From Goodfellowiella coeruleoviolacea (lineage in GTDB: Bacteria > Actinomycetota > Actinomycetes > Mycobacteriales > Pseudonocardiaceae): a stretch of DNA of 64,000 nucleotides. Location: the NCBI RefSeq assembly GCF_024171785.1, contig NZ_JAMTCK010000014.1:62001-126000 (forward strand), written 5' to 3'. A program made the position numbers and the translations under genes. Position 1 is the first letter of the stretch, and every line of letters starts with the position of its first letter. The notes under the pieces are model-generated. The model made no database searches, had not been told where the DNA came from, and saw only the letters and a list, made by a program, of their open reading frames with translations. Positions 40,438 to 49,551 of this stretch are shown one piece after another.

Positions 40438-42336
40438 GTGAACACGCCGGTCGAAACTCGTGAGTTCCAGGCAGAGGCGCGCCAACTCCTGCAGTTGATG
40501 GTGCATTCGATCTACTCGAACAAGGACACCTTCCTGCGCGAGCTGATCTCCAACGCCTCCGACGCGCTGGACAAGCTGCGGCTGGAGACCTTCCGCGACA
40601 AGGACCTCCAGGCCGACACCTCCGACCTGCACATCCGCCTGGACGTGGACCGGGTGCAGCGCACCCTGACCGTGCGCGACAACGGCATCGGCATGTCCCG
40701 CGACGACGTGGTCAACCTCATCGGCACCATCGCCAGGTCGGGCACGGCCGAGTTCCTGCGCAAGCTCAAGGAGGCCAAGGACGCGGCGGCCTCGCAGGAC
40801 CTGATCGGCCAGTTCGGTGTCGGGTTCTACTCCAGCTTCATGGTCGCGGACAAGGTCGTCATGGTGACCAGGCGGGCCGGTGAGGAGCAGGGCACCCGCT
40901 GGGAGTCCACCGGTGACGGCACCTACACGCTGGAGCCGGCCGAGGACGCGCCGCAGGGCACCTCGGTCACGCTGTTCCTCAAGCCCGAGGACACCGAGGA
41001 CCAGCTGTTCGACTACACCGCCGAGTGGAAGCTCAAGGAGATCGTCCAGCGCTACTCGGACTTCATCACCTGGCCGGTGCGCCTGGAGGTGGAGCGCAAG
41101 GACGCCGAGGGCAAGACGACCCGCGAGGTCGAGACGATCAACTCGATGAAGGCGCTGTGGGCGCGCTCCAAGGACGAGGCCACCGAGGCGGAGTACAAGG
41201 AGTTCTACAAGCACATCAGCCACGACTGGAACGACCCGCTGGAGACGATCAGTCTGAAGGCGGAGGGCACGTTCGAGTACCAGGCCCTGCTGTTCATCCC
41301 CTCGCACGCCCCGTACGACCTGTTCATGCGGGAGCGCAAGCGCGGCGTCCAGCTCTACGTCAAGCGGGTGTTCATCATGGACAACTGCGAGGCGCTGATG
41401 CCGGAGTACCTGCGCTTCGTCAAGGGCGTGGTGGACGCGCAGGACCTGTCGCTCAACGTCTCCCGGGAGATCCTGCAGCAGGACCGCCAGATCGAGCTGA
41501 TGCGGCGGCGCCTGGTCAAGCGGGTGCTGTCCACGGTGAAGACGATGATGAGCGAGAACCCCGAGCGCTACGCCACGTTCTGGCGCGAGTTCGGCGCCGC
41601 GGTGAAGGAGGGGCTGCTCAGCGACACCGAGAACCGCGGCGCCATCCTCAACATCGCCTCGTTCGCCTCCACCCACGACGCGGACAAGCCGACCACGCTG
41701 CGCGAGTACGTGGACCGGATGAAGGACGGGCAGGAGCACATCTACTACATGACCGGCGCGTCCCGCTCGGTCATCGAGAGTTCCCCGCACATGGAGGCGT
41801 TCCAGGCCAAGGGCTTCGAGGTGCTGGTGCTCACCGACCCGATCGACGAGATGTGGGTCGACTCGGTCCCGGAGTTCGAGGGCAAGCGCTTCCAGTCGAT
41901 CGCCAAGGGCGAGGTCGACCTGGACAGCGAGGAGAAGGCCGAGACCGAGCAGCAGAACGAGGAGTTCGCCGCGCTGCTGTCCTGGCTGACCACCCGGCTG
42001 AAGGACAACGTCAAGGAGGTCCGGCTGTCCTCCCGGCTGACCACCTCCCCGGCGTGCATCGTCGGTGACGCCCACGACCTGACCCCGACCCTGGAGAAGA
42101 TGTACCGGGCGATGGGCGAGAAGGTGCCGCCGGTCAAGCGGATCCTCGAACTCAACCCGGCGCACCCGCTGGTGACCGGGCTGCGCAAGGCGCACGAGGA
42201 CGGCAGGGACGAGACCGACCTCGGCGAGACCGCGGAGCTGCTGTTCGGCATGGCCCTGCTCGCCGAGGGCGGCGAGCTGAGCGACCCGGCGCACTTCACC
42301 CGGCTGCTGGCCGACCGGCTGGCCCGCACGCTCTGA
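40438..42336 (+). CDS. htpG: Hsp90 family molecular chaperone HtpG
   Basis: A 632-residue cytoplasmic chaperone of normal length. The N-terminal GHKL ATPase motifs are ELISNASDALDKLR, DNGIGMSRDDVV and LIGQFGVGFYSSFMVA. The middle domain contains VKRVFIMDNCEALMPEYLRFVKGVVDAQDLSLNVSREILQ, and the C-terminal dimerisation domain ends in LLADRLARTL. GTG start at 40438. It stands alone and is followed by a very strong hairpin. HtpG refolds stress-denatured clients with DnaK. Chromosomal housekeeping gene, no sign of transfer. Confidence 0.98.
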   Translation: MNTPVETREFQAEARQLLQLMVHSIYSNKDTFLRELISNASDALDKLRLETFRDKDLQADTSDLHIRLDVDRVQRTLTVRDNGIGMSRDDVVNLIGTIARSGTAEFLRKLKEAKDAAASQDLIGQFGVGFYSSFMVADKVVMVTRRAGEEQGTRWESTGDGTYTLEPAEDAPQGTSVTLFLKPEDTEDQLFDYTAEWKLKEIVQRYSDFITWPVRLEVERKDAEGKTTREVETINSMKALWARSKDEATEAEYKEFYKHISHDWNDPLETISLKAEGTFEYQALLFIPSHAPYDLFMRERKRGVQLYVKRVFIMDNCEALMPEYLRFVKGVVDAQDLSLNVSREILQQDRQIELMRRRLVKRVLSTVKTMMSENPERYATFWREFGAAVKEGLLSDTENRGAILNIASFASTHDADKPTTLREYVDRMKDGQEHIYYMTGASRSVIESSPHMEAFQAKGFEVLVLTDPIDEMWVDSVPEFEGKRFQSIAKGEVDLDSEEKAETEQQNEEFAALLSWLTTRLKDNVKEVRLSSRLTTSPACIVGDAHDLTPTLEKMYRAMGEKVPPVKRILELNPAHPLVTGLRKAHEDGRDETDLGETAELLFGMALLAEGGELSDPAHFTRLLADRLARTL

Positions 42337-42343
42337 CCGCGCG

Positions 42344-42389
42344 CTCGGCGCCGCGACCCGCTACCAGCACACCGGGTCGCGGCGCCGAG
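42344..42389. terminator. bidirectional terminator between htpG and iclR-type gene
   Basis: A perfect 17-bp stem (CTCGGCGCCGCGACCCG and its complement) with a 12-nt loop begins 7 bp after the htpG stop, between convergent genes. Confidence 0.85.
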
Positions 42390-42424
42390 GTGTGTTCACC
42401 CGTCCCGGATTCCGCTCCGGTCCG

Positions 42425-42470
42425 TCCACAGTGGTCGGCAACACCTCCACTGTGGATGTTCCACAGTGGA
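42425..42470. repeat. cluster of three TCCACWGTGGA palindromes
   Basis: TCCACAGTGGT (42425-42435, last base off), TCCACTGTGGA (42446-42456) and TCCACAGTGGA (42460-42470) lie in the 99 bp between the htpG terminator and the end of the IclR gene. Other exact copies are at 16993, 36170, 47661 and 53935. Confidence 0.8.
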
Positions 42471-42488
42471 GCACGGACCGGGTGCGCC

Positions 42489-43307
42489 TCAGAGCCAGCC
42501 GGTCGCGCCGTGCAGCGGGCCGGCGGACCTGGCGATCCGGTCCGCCGCCTGGCGCAGCGCCTGGATCACCTCGGCCTGGCGCTGCTCGGTGAGCCGGGCG
42601 ATCGGGATCGACGCGCTGATCGCGTCCGACGCGGGTTCGGCGTAGGGCAGCGCGACCGCGAAGCAGCGCAGGCCGAGGCTGTTCTCCTCGTTGTCCACGG
42701 CGTAGCCGCGCTCCCGCGTGCTGGCCAGGTCGGCGTCGAGCGCGGCCCGGTCGGTGAGGGTGTGCGGGGTGAGCGCGGTGAGCGTGTCCGGCAGGTGCCG
42801 GTCCAGTTCCTCGCCCAGTCGGCTGGCGAGCAGCACCTTGCCCAGCGAGGTGCTGTAGGCGGGCAGCCGGCGGCCCACCCGGCTGAACGGCCGCAGGTAC
42901 TGGCTGGACTCCTTGGTCGCCAGGTACACCACGTCCTGGCCGTCGAGCCGGCCGAAGTGGAAGGTCTCGTCCAGCCGCTCGCGCAGTTCGTCCAGGTGCG
43001 GCGCGACCAGCGGCAGGTACGGGTCGGAGTCGAGGTAGCTGGTGCCGGCCAGCAGGGCGCGGATGCCGATGCCGTACAGGGTTCCGGTGGAGTCGGCGCG
43101 CACCCACCCGTACTTGGCGAGGGTGCGCAGCAGCGCGTGCAGGCTGCTGCGCGGCACGTTCAGCGCCTCGCTCAGCTCGCGCAGTCGGACCGGGCGGTTC
43201 TGCCTGGCGGCCAGGAACTCCAGCACCTCCACGGTGCGCGCGGCGGACTTGACCTCGCGGACCCCGGATTCGGAGCCGTCCAGCGCCTGCGCGGAAAGCG
43301 GTGTCAT
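42489..43307 (-). CDS. IclR family regulator
   Basis: A 272-residue regulator with a winged HTH (AARTVEVLEFLAARQNRPVRLRELSEALNVPRSSLHALLRTLAKYGWV) and an IclR effector domain (DETFHFGRLDGQDVVYLATKESSQYLRPFSRVGRRLPAYSTSLGKVLLAS ... YAVDNEENSLGLRCFAVAL). The ATG at 43307 follows GAGGCAGGCCAG. It lies 98 bp downstream of a glucarate dehydratase-like gene on the same strand; a CATGGGTGGAC element occurs upstream of both. It probably controls that sugar-acid pathway. Confidence 0.93.
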   Translation of the reverse strand: MTPLSAQALDGSESGVREVKSAARTVEVLEFLAARQNRPVRLRELSEALNVPRSSLHALLRTLAKYGWVRADSTGTLYGIGIRALLAGTSYLDSDPYLPLVAPHLDELRERLDETFHFGRLDGQDVVYLATKESSQYLRPFSRVGRRLPAYSTSLGKVLLASRLGEELDRHLPDTLTALTPHTLTDRAALDADLASTRERGYAVDNEENSLGLRCFAVALPYAEPASDAISASIPIARLTEQRQAEVIQALRQAADRIARSAGPLHGATGWL

Positions 43308-43362
43308 CTGGCCTGCCTCTGCTGTCGTCCCGAAATCAGGCTACCCACCGGGCCGGACAGCG

Positions 43363-43378
43363 GTCCACATGGGTGGAC
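43363..43378. promoter_or_regulatory. IclR operator candidate GTCCACATGGGTGGAC
   Basis: An imperfect palindrome upstream of the IclR start. It shares the 11-mer CATGGGTGGAC with 44769-44779, upstream of the dehydratase gene. Confidence 0.5.
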
Positions 43379-43405
43379 GGCGGCGCGTCCTGCGGACAGG
43401 TCGGT

Positions 43406-44686
43406 TCACCAGCGCGGTTTCTTCAGCTCGTAGCTCGGGTCGACGCGCTTCATGTAGCCGGTGTCGTCGCGGTCGCGGATGCCGCACTCCAGGTACTGCT
43501 CGTGCAGCCGCCCCAGGGCGTCGCGGTCCAGTTCCACACCGAGCCCCGGCCCGGTCGGCACGGCCACCGCGCCCGCCTCGAAGGTGAGCGCGCCCGGCTT
43601 GACCACGTCCTCGTCCGCGCTCTTCCACGGCCAGTGGGTGTCGCAGGCGTAGTTGAGGTTGGGGGTGGCCGCGGCCAGGTGGGTCATGGCGGCCAGGCTG
43701 ATCCCGAGGTGGGAGTTGGAGTGCATGGACAGCCGCACCCCGAAGGTCTCGCAGATGCCGGCCAGCAGGGTGGACCGGCGCAGGCCGCCCCAGAAGTGGT
43801 GGTCGGAGAGCACCACCCGCACGGCGCGCTGCCGGATGCCCGGGTCCAGGTCGGCGAAGCTGACCACGCACATGTTCGTGGCCAGCGGCATGGACACCTG
43901 CCTGGCCACCTCGGCCATGCCTTCGATGCCCGGGGTCGGGTCCTCCAGGTACTCCAGGACGCCGTCCAGCTCCCGGCCGACCCGGACCGAGGTGGGCACG
44001 GTCCACGCGGCGTTGGGGTCCAGCCGCAGCGGGTGCTCGGGGAACGCCTGGCGCAGTGCCCGGATCGCGGCGATCTCCTCGTCGGGCGGGAACACCCCGC
44101 CCTTGAGCTTGATCGCGGAGAACCCGTACTCGTCGATCATCCGGCGCGCCTGGGCGACGAGGCCGTCCGGGTCCAGGGCCGCGCCCCAGGAGTCCGGCTC
44201 GGCGTCCGGGTGCCCGGCCCATTTGTAGAACAGGTAGGCCGAGTAGTCCACCCGGTCGCGGACCGCGCCGCCCAGCAGCGTGCTGACCGGCAGGCCGGTC
44301 GCCTTGCCCTGGATGTCCAGGCAGGCCACCTCGAACGGGGAGAACACCGCGTCCGCGGTGCTGGAGTTGGTGACCATGCCGGCCATGCCGTGCCCGCCGG
44401 CGCCGGCGTCCCCGGCCAGCGCGGCGCGGACCTGGCCGGCCACCGCGTTGAGGTCCCACGCGTCCGTGCCCACGATCAGCTCGGCGGCCCGGCGCAGCCG
44501 GTCCAGGTGCGCGGTGTCGCCGTAGGTCTCGCCGAGCCCGGTCAGCCCCTCGTCGGTGCGGACCTCCACGACCGTGCGGATCGCGTGCGGCTCGTGCACG
44601 CCGACCGCGTTGAGCAGCGGCAGGTCCTTGAAGGCGACCGGGGTGAGGTCAACGGCGGCGATGCGCTGCCTGGCGGGGGTGGGCAC
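43406..44686 (-). CDS. glucarate dehydratase-like enolase superfamily enzyme
   Basis: A 426-residue member of the enolase superfamily, GlucD branch. Features: VEVRTDEGLTGLGETYGD in the capping domain, SAIKLKGG (KxK catalytic lysines), PLRLDPNAAW and LEYLEDPTPG as metal ligands, then LSMHSNSHLG with the catalytic His. It dehydrates D-glucarate or a related sugar acid to a 5-keto-4-deoxy acid. The GTG at 44686 has GAGGAGC in front. A TTGACA/TAAGTT promoter and an IclR-like element lie upstream. No aldolase or transporter gene is adjacent. Confidence 0.93.
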   Translation of the reverse strand: MPTPARQRIAAVDLTPVAFKDLPLLNAVGVHEPHAIRTVVEVRTDEGLTGLGETYGDTAHLDRLRRAAELIVGTDAWDLNAVAGQVRAALAGDAGAGGHGMAGMVTNSSTADAVFSPFEVACLDIQGKATGLPVSTLLGGAVRDRVDYSAYLFYKWAGHPDAEPDSWGAALDPDGLVAQARRMIDEYGFSAIKLKGGVFPPDEEIAAIRALRQAFPEHPLRLDPNAAWTVPTSVRVGRELDGVLEYLEDPTPGIEGMAEVARQVSMPLATNMCVVSFADLDPGIRQRAVRVVLSDHHFWGGLRRSTLLAGICETFGVRLSMHSNSHLGISLAAMTHLAAATPNLNYACDTHWPWKSADEDVVKPGALTFEAGAVAVPTGPGLGVELDRDALGRLHEQYLECGIRDRDDTGYMKRVDPSYELKKPRW

Positions 44687-44765
44687 GGGGCTCGCTCCTC
44701 GACTGACGCGGTGGTGGGGCTGGTCGGGCGGCAACCACCGGCTGCCGCGCACGCTGGTCTCCCGT

Positions 44766-44781
44766 CTGCATGGGTGGACAG
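44766..44781. promoter_or_regulatory. IclR operator candidate upstream of dehydratase gene
   Basis: CTGCATGGGTGGACAG contains the 11-mer CATGGGTGGAC also found before the iclR-type gene. It sits between the promoter and the GTG start, where a repressor would block elongation. Confidence 0.5.
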
Positions 44782-44807
44782 TTGCCGCGAATGAAGACAA
44801 CGACATC

Positions 44808-44836
44808 AACTTAGGAAGCCGACCAACCTCTGTCAA
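44808..44836 (-). promoter_or_regulatory. sigma70-like promoter of the dehydratase gene
   Basis: Reading leftward: TTGACA, 17-bp spacer, TAAGTT, about 122 bp upstream of the GTG start. Confidence 0.65.
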
Positions 44837-44886
44837 TGACGAGCCGCCGAGCCGGGAGTAGGACCCTAGCAGGCATTATCAAGTTG

Positions 44887-44901
44887 CGCTTATATAAAGC
44901 G
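44887..44901. promoter_or_regulatory. ArsR-type operator CGCTT-ATATA-AAGCG
   Basis: A compact AT-centred palindrome ending 19 bp before the ArsR start; it probably overlaps the operon's -10 region. Confidence 0.55.
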
Positions 44902-44919
44902 TCGCTGATACTGGATGTC

Positions 44920-45249
44920 ATGGACGTGTTCGAAGCCGTGGCCGAACCCAACCGGCGGGCGCTGCTGGACGCGCTGGCCCAGGGGGAGCGGTCCGCCGGT
45001 GAACTCGTGGCGCTGCTGCCGCGCCTGACCCAGCCCGCGGTCTCCCGCCACCTGCGGGTGCTGCGGGAGGTCGGGCTGGTCGAGGTCCGCCCGGACGCAC
45101 AGCGCCGGATCTACGCGTTGCGCGCGGACGGGCTGGTCGAGATCGACGAGTGGATCGGCCGCTACCGCCGCTACTGGGCGCGCCACCTCGACGCGCTGGA
45201 ACACCACCTGGCCACCACCCAGCCCACCCCGGAGGACTCCCGTGAGTGA
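44920..45249 (+). CDS. ArsR family regulator (SRPBCC-linked)
   Basis: A 109-residue winged-helix protein: MDVFEAVAEPNRRALLDALAQGERSAGELVALLPRLTQPAVSRHLRVLREVGLVEVRPDAQRRIYALR. It lacks metal-binding cysteines, as usual for the ArsR group that pairs with AHSA1 proteins. The ATG at 44920 matches the family start; the frame upstream is discarded. It overlaps the SRPBCC gene by 8 bp. A palindrome just upstream suggests autorepression of the three-gene operon. Confidence 0.92.
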   Translation: MDVFEAVAEPNRRALLDALAQGERSAGELVALLPRLTQPAVSRHLRVLREVGLVEVRPDAQRRIYALRADGLVEIDEWIGRYRRYWARHLDALEHHLATTQPTPEDSRE

Positions 45250-45745
45250 CCGCTACGGCGAGCTGTCGACCGACGGCGAGCACGCCGTGATCAGCTTTGT
45301 CCGCCGCCTGCCCCACCCCGTGGAGGTGGTGTGGGCGGCCATCACCGACCCGGAGCAGCGCGCCGCCTGGTTCGGCGAGACCAGCATCGACGGTCGGGCG
45401 GGCGGCGTCATCGACATGGTGCCCGCCGACCCGCCCATCCCGGACCGGCAGAAGCGGATGACCGGCCGGATCCTCGTCTGGGACCCGCCGCACGTGCTGG
45501 AACACGAGTGGACCCAGCCCATCGTGGAGGACAGCGTGGTCCGCTACGAGCTGGAGCGCGACGGCGAGGGCACCGTGCTCAGGTTCAGCCACCGCGGCCT
45601 GGGCGTGCGCAACGCCAGGGGCTTCACCCCGGGCACGCACGCGTTCCTGGACCGGCTGGCCGCCCACCTGGCCGGCACCGAGCTGCCCGGCTGGGCCGAG
45701 CGCTACCGGGAGGTCGCCGCGCACTACCCGAGCTGGTCCGCGTGA
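45242..45745 (+). CDS. SRPBCC (AHSA1-like) domain protein
   Basis: A 167-residue Bet v1-like protein: RRLPHPVEVVWAAITDPEQRAAWFGETSIDGRAGG ... MTGRILVWDPPHVLEHEWTQP ... GFTPGTHAFLDRLAAHL. The GTG start overlaps the ArsR stop (GTGAGTGA), so the two are coupled. AHSA1-like proteins beside ArsR genes bind hydrophobic ligands or act as uncharacterised enzymes; the ligand is not predictable. The flavodoxin-like gene follows after 40 bp. Confidence 0.9.
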   Translation: MSDRYGELSTDGEHAVISFVRRLPHPVEVVWAAITDPEQRAAWFGETSIDGRAGGVIDMVPADPPIPDRQKRMTGRILVWDPPHVLEHEWTQPIVEDSVVRYELERDGEGTVLRFSHRGLGVRNARGFTPGTHAFLDRLAAHLAGTELPGWAERYREVAAHYPSWSA

Positions 45746-45785
45746 GCCGGCCCGGTCCGCACCCCCACCCGAACAGGAGCACCAC

Positions 45786-46424
45786 ATGACCAGCACCGCC
45801 ATGACCAGCACCGCCGGCCCGCGCCCCCGGGTCGCCGTCGCCTACCACTCGGGCCGGGGCCACACCGCCGCGCTCGCCGCGGCCGTGGCCGACGGGGCGC
45901 GCCAGGCCGGGGCCGAGGTCACCGCGCTCGCCGTCGACGGGATGACCGACCACCAGTGGGCGGTCCTCGACGACGCGGACGCCATCGTCTTCGGCACCCC
46001 CACCTACATGGGCAACGTCTCCGCCGGCTTCCAGACCTTCGCCGAACGCACCTCGCGCCGCTGCCACACCGGGGCGTGGCGGGACAAGGTCGCGGCGGGC
46101 TTCACCAACTCCGGCGCCAAGAGCGGCGACAAGTTGCAGGCCCTGGTCTCCCTGGTGGTGCTGGCCGCGCAGCACCACATGCACTGGGTCAGCCTCGGGC
46201 TCGGTCCGGGCTGGAACAGCACCACCGGCAGCGAGGACGACCTGAACCGGCTCGGCTTCTTCCTCGGCGCGGGCGCGCAGAGCGACACCGACGTGGCCGC
46301 CGACCGGGTGCACCGCGCCGACGTGCGCACCTGCCAGCTGCTGGGCGCCCGGGTGGCCGGGGTGACCGCGCAGCTGCTGGCCGGCCGGACGGCCACCCAG
46401 CGACTGGCGCCGGCCGGCTCCTGA
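45786..46424 (+). CDS. flavodoxin/NADPH-dependent FMN reductase-like protein (WrbA-like)
   Basis: A 212-residue flavodoxin-fold protein. The phosphate loop VAYHSGRGHTAALAAAVADG (about residues 18-37) binds FMN, and VFGTPTYMGNVSAGFQTFAER is the family's second flavin contact. It resembles WrbA/NQO-type quinone reductases. Third gene of the ArsR-SRPBCC operon, so it may act in redox detoxification of the compound the regulator senses. AACAGGAGCACC gives a good ribosome binding site before the ATG. Confidence 0.9.
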   Translation: MTSTAMTSTAGPRPRVAVAYHSGRGHTAALAAAVADGARQAGAEVTALAVDGMTDHQWAVLDDADAIVFGTPTYMGNVSAGFQTFAERTSRRCHTGAWRDKVAAGFTNSGAKSGDKLQALVSLVVLAAQHHMHWVSLGLGPGWNSTTGSEDDLNRLGFFLGAGAQSDTDVAADRVHRADVRTCQLLGARVAGVTAQLLAGRTATQRLAPAGS

Positions 46425-46454
46425 CCCCGGACGGCGCTCGCCCGGCCGCGGCGG

Positions 46455-49130
46455 TCACGCGCCGACCGACTCCAGCTGCCCGCCCAGGGTGGCCGCGGCC
46501 AGGCCGTGCCGGGTGCGGCAGCCCACCTTGAGGAACAGCCGGGTGAGGTGGTTCTCCACGGTCTTCTCGCTGATCCGCACCTCCAGCGCGATCTGCCGGT
46601 TGGTGTAGCCCTGCTGGATCAGCTCGATGATGCGCAGCTCGATCCCGGAGAACTCGACCCGGCGGGCCCTGGCCGACGGCACCCCCACCCCGAGGTCCTC
46701 CATCAGCTGCCTGGCCTTGGCCCGCAGCCGGGGCGCGCCCAGCGAGTCGGCGATCTCGTACGCCTCGTGCAGCCACGGCCTCGGGTCGGCGGCCACCTGC
46801 CCCACCACCAGGCACGCCCAGTACAGGTCGGGCTGGTGTTCGCGCAGCCGCACCAGCCGCTCACCCACCCGGGCGCTGGCCGCATCGTTGCCGATCAGGC
46901 CGCGCACCAGCAGCGCGAGTTCCCGGACGAGGACACCGCCCTCGCGCGCGTACAGCGTGTCCACCTCGGCGAGCACGCGTCGCTCGGCCCGCTGCTGCCC
47001 GGCCTCCTTGGCGACCAGGGCCAGCCGCAGCAGCAGCGACCGCCGCATGGGATCGCTGGCCCTGTGGCGCGTGCGGAGGTAGGCGCTCCAGCCCACGCGC
47101 AGCGCGGTGTCCAGCTCACCGGCCCGGTAGTGCAGGCCGCACTCCACCCAGCCGCGCATCACCGGGAACACGCAGTCCCGGGGAACCGAGTCCAGCCAGG
47201 CCGCGGCGCGCCGGTCCTTGCCGCGCCAGACGCAGATCTCCGCCGCGACCAGCCGCACGATGGTCTGCCAGGTCTGGTCCTGGCACCCGGACGCCAGCAG
47301 CTCGCGCACGGCGCTGAGCGCACCCGACCAGTCGCCGCCGACGAAGTCCTGGAAGACCCGGTGGTAGGTGGCCACCGGCCCGGTCTCGGGCACGCGGTAG
47401 TCGGCGCCGAGCGCCGACTCGAACACCGGCACCGGGTCCCGCAGCACCCCGGCCAGGTGCGGGTTCGCCAGCAGCACCCGGCGCCACGTGCCCAGCGTGA
47501 CGGTGGGTGTGGTGGCGGGTCGCGGCCAGTCGGCGGTGAGCCCGGCGAAGCCGGCGGTGATCTCGGCGGCGTCCACCTGCTCGCCGGCCAACCACCGGTC
47601 GGCGCAGCGCAGCGACTCGGTCTCGCCGAGCGCGGCGCGGACCTCGGCGGCGACCGGCTGTCCACAGTGGATGGACGCGAGCGCGGCGGCGGTGGCCAGT
47701 TCCGCGCGGGCGGCGGGGTCGGCCGGCAGGGCATCGGGGTCAGTGGCGACCTCGGCGACGAACCCGGCCAGCCGCTGGTGGCGGCCGGTGCGGACGAGCA
47801 GCCGCACCAGTTCGTCCCGCAGCCGGGCCCGCTCCGGGCTGCCCTGCGCGTGCCACCAGGCGGCGTGGTAGCGGTTGGCGGCCCGGTCCGGGTCGAGGTC
47901 GGCCACGCACACCGCCTCCTCGTGCAGCAGGCCGACCAGGTCCGGACTGGGTGGCAGGGCGCTGCCGGCCGCGGTGACGTGGTCGGCCAGCACGGCCGGT
48001 TCCGGCCGGGCGTGGTCGGGCGCGGCGAGCAGTTGGGTGGCCACGGCCCGGTGCAGCTGGCGGACCGCCGCCGCGCCGGCCTGGGCCAGCACGGTCGCGG
48101 CCAGCGCCGGATACCGGCAGCGCTGCCGGCCCGACGGGTCGGTGTCCAGCACGCCGGCGAACACCAGCCGGTCGAGCGCGGCCCCGCACTCGTCGGGTGA
48201 GCGGCCGGTGGCCGCGGCGAGCACCGGCACCTGGTCCACGGTGAAGGCCGCCGCGCTGGCCGCCAGGACCACCACGTCCCGGCCCGGCCCGCCGAGCGCG
48301 CCCACCTCGGCGAGCAGCGGGTGCTCGTCGGGCAGCGCGATCGGCGCGCTGCGATCGCGCAGGCACAGGTGGTTGTGCACGGCCACCAGCCGGCCGTCCC
48401 GCCGCAGCCGCGCCAGGGTGGACAGCAGGGCACCCGGGTTGCCGTGCAGCGGACCGAGGGCGGTGCGCAGTGCCCGGCTCAGCGTGGCGTCGACCGGCAT
48501 GTTCGCCGCCTGCCGCAGCAGGTCGCCCACGTCCGCGTCGGGCAGCGGCGCCAGGTCGACCACCTGGTCGGCCAGTGCGCACAGCTGGGCGGTCCCGTCC
48601 GGCGCGTGGGCGCCGTCGAGGCAGGTGGCCACGACCAGGTGGCCGGCGCGGTGGGCCGGCGCCAGGGCCAGCACCGGCCAGGGCACCGCGTCCACGTTGT
48701 CGGCGAGCACCGCCACCCGGCCGCGCGCGCCGATCATGCTGAACATCCTGGTGAGTTCGGCCAGCAGGCCGGCCTGCCGCGCGGACGAGGCATAGCTGTC
48801 CGCCGTGCACAGCCGGCTCACCGCGTTGATCGACGCACCGAGCCGGGGGTTGGCGTTGATCCGCTCGAACTGCTCGCGCACCGCGGCGAGCACGGCTCGC
48901 GCGCCGAACAGGTCCCAGTCGGGGCGCTCCACGCCGAACGGGATGTCGAGCACGGTCACCTGGTCGGCACGCAGGTCGCGGCCCACCTGGGCCAGCACGG
49001 CCGATCTGCCGCTGCCGCCCGCGCCCCGGACCACCACCAGTGCCGCGCGGCGCGGATCCCGGCTCAGCGCCGAGGTGACCGCGGCGAGTTCCGCCTGCCG
49101 CCCCACGAGGTCCACCCGCTGGCGCGCCAT
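46455..49130 (-). CDS. large LuxR-type (LAL/MalT-like) regulator with AAA domain
   Basis: An 891-residue regulator with an N-terminal STAND/AAA ATPase (VGRQAELAAVTSAL; P-loop GAGGSGRS at residues 36-43, where the invariant Lys is Arg), a long TPR-like helical region and a C-terminal LuxR HTH (GIELRIIELIQQGYTNRQIALEVRISEKTVENHLTRLFLKVGCRTRHGL). LAL proteins are usual pathway activators of type I PKS clusters. The start is ATG 49130 after AAAGGAGC. It is divergent from a second, shorter-range relative at 49552; both probably control the PKS operon. Confidence 0.9.
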   Translation of the reverse strand: MARQRVDLVGRQAELAAVTSALSRDPRRAALVVVRGAGGSGRSAVLAQVGRDLRADQVTVLDIPFGVERPDWDLFGARAVLAAVREQFERINANPRLGASINAVSRLCTADSYASSARQAGLLAELTRMFSMIGARGRVAVLADNVDAVPWPVLALAPAHRAGHLVVATCLDGAHAPDGTAQLCALADQVVDLAPLPDADVGDLLRQAANMPVDATLSRALRTALGPLHGNPGALLSTLARLRRDGRLVAVHNHLCLRDRSAPIALPDEHPLLAEVGALGGPGRDVVVLAASAAAFTVDQVPVLAAATGRSPDECGAALDRLVFAGVLDTDPSGRQRCRYPALAATVLAQAGAAAVRQLHRAVATQLLAAPDHARPEPAVLADHVTAAGSALPPSPDLVGLLHEEAVCVADLDPDRAANRYHAAWWHAQGSPERARLRDELVRLLVRTGRHQRLAGFVAEVATDPDALPADPAARAELATAAALASIHCGQPVAAEVRAALGETESLRCADRWLAGEQVDAAEITAGFAGLTADWPRPATTPTVTLGTWRRVLLANPHLAGVLRDPVPVFESALGADYRVPETGPVATYHRVFQDFVGGDWSGALSAVRELLASGCQDQTWQTIVRLVAAEICVWRGKDRRAAAWLDSVPRDCVFPVMRGWVECGLHYRAGELDTALRVGWSAYLRTRHRASDPMRRSLLLRLALVAKEAGQQRAERRVLAEVDTLYAREGGVLVRELALLVRGLIGNDAASARVGERLVRLREHQPDLYWACLVVGQVAADPRPWLHEAYEIADSLGAPRLRAKARQLMEDLGVGVPSARARRVEFSGIELRIIELIQQGYTNRQIALEVRISEKTVENHLTRLFLKVGCRTRHGLAAATLGGQLESVGA

Positions 49131-49551
49131 CCGCCATGCTCCTTTCCCACGCACACCGGCCGCGGTCAACGGCGCGGCGCTCGTCGGCGGACCGCACGGC
49201 GGCACAGGTCACCGCCGCGGGTCCGACCGAGGCTTCCACGGTCACCCCAGTTCCAGAACACGCTGTCAAACGCCGACCGACTCACCCACCGCCAGCCGTG
49301 CCGCGTTCACCCGCGCCCCGAAGTCGGGGAAACATCGCCGCGGGCGGCGCCACCCGGCCACTCGCTCCGGTCCACACGCCTCGGGTGGACACCGGCACGC
49401 ACGCCCGGGTCAGCGGCACACGACGCATGGTGACGCAACCGGGAGGTGTTCGCCCGCCTCGGGTAACTTTCCGGCAGTCGACCATGTCTGTTCGGGCATA
49501 CTCGATGGGCCGATCGGCCGCTCCCCCGGTCCTTTCGGGCCACCGATCGCG
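49131..49551. other. intergenic region between divergent LAL regulators
   Basis: A 421-bp gap with no credible ORF. It must contain both regulator promoters, but I see no convincing -35/-10 pair or palindrome. Confidence 0.5.

Noticed and set aside
48805-49551. N-terminal extension of the second LAL gene (1162 residues in total)
   Set aside because: The extra 249 residues are low-complexity antisense of the first LAL gene; the AAA domain starts just after 49552.
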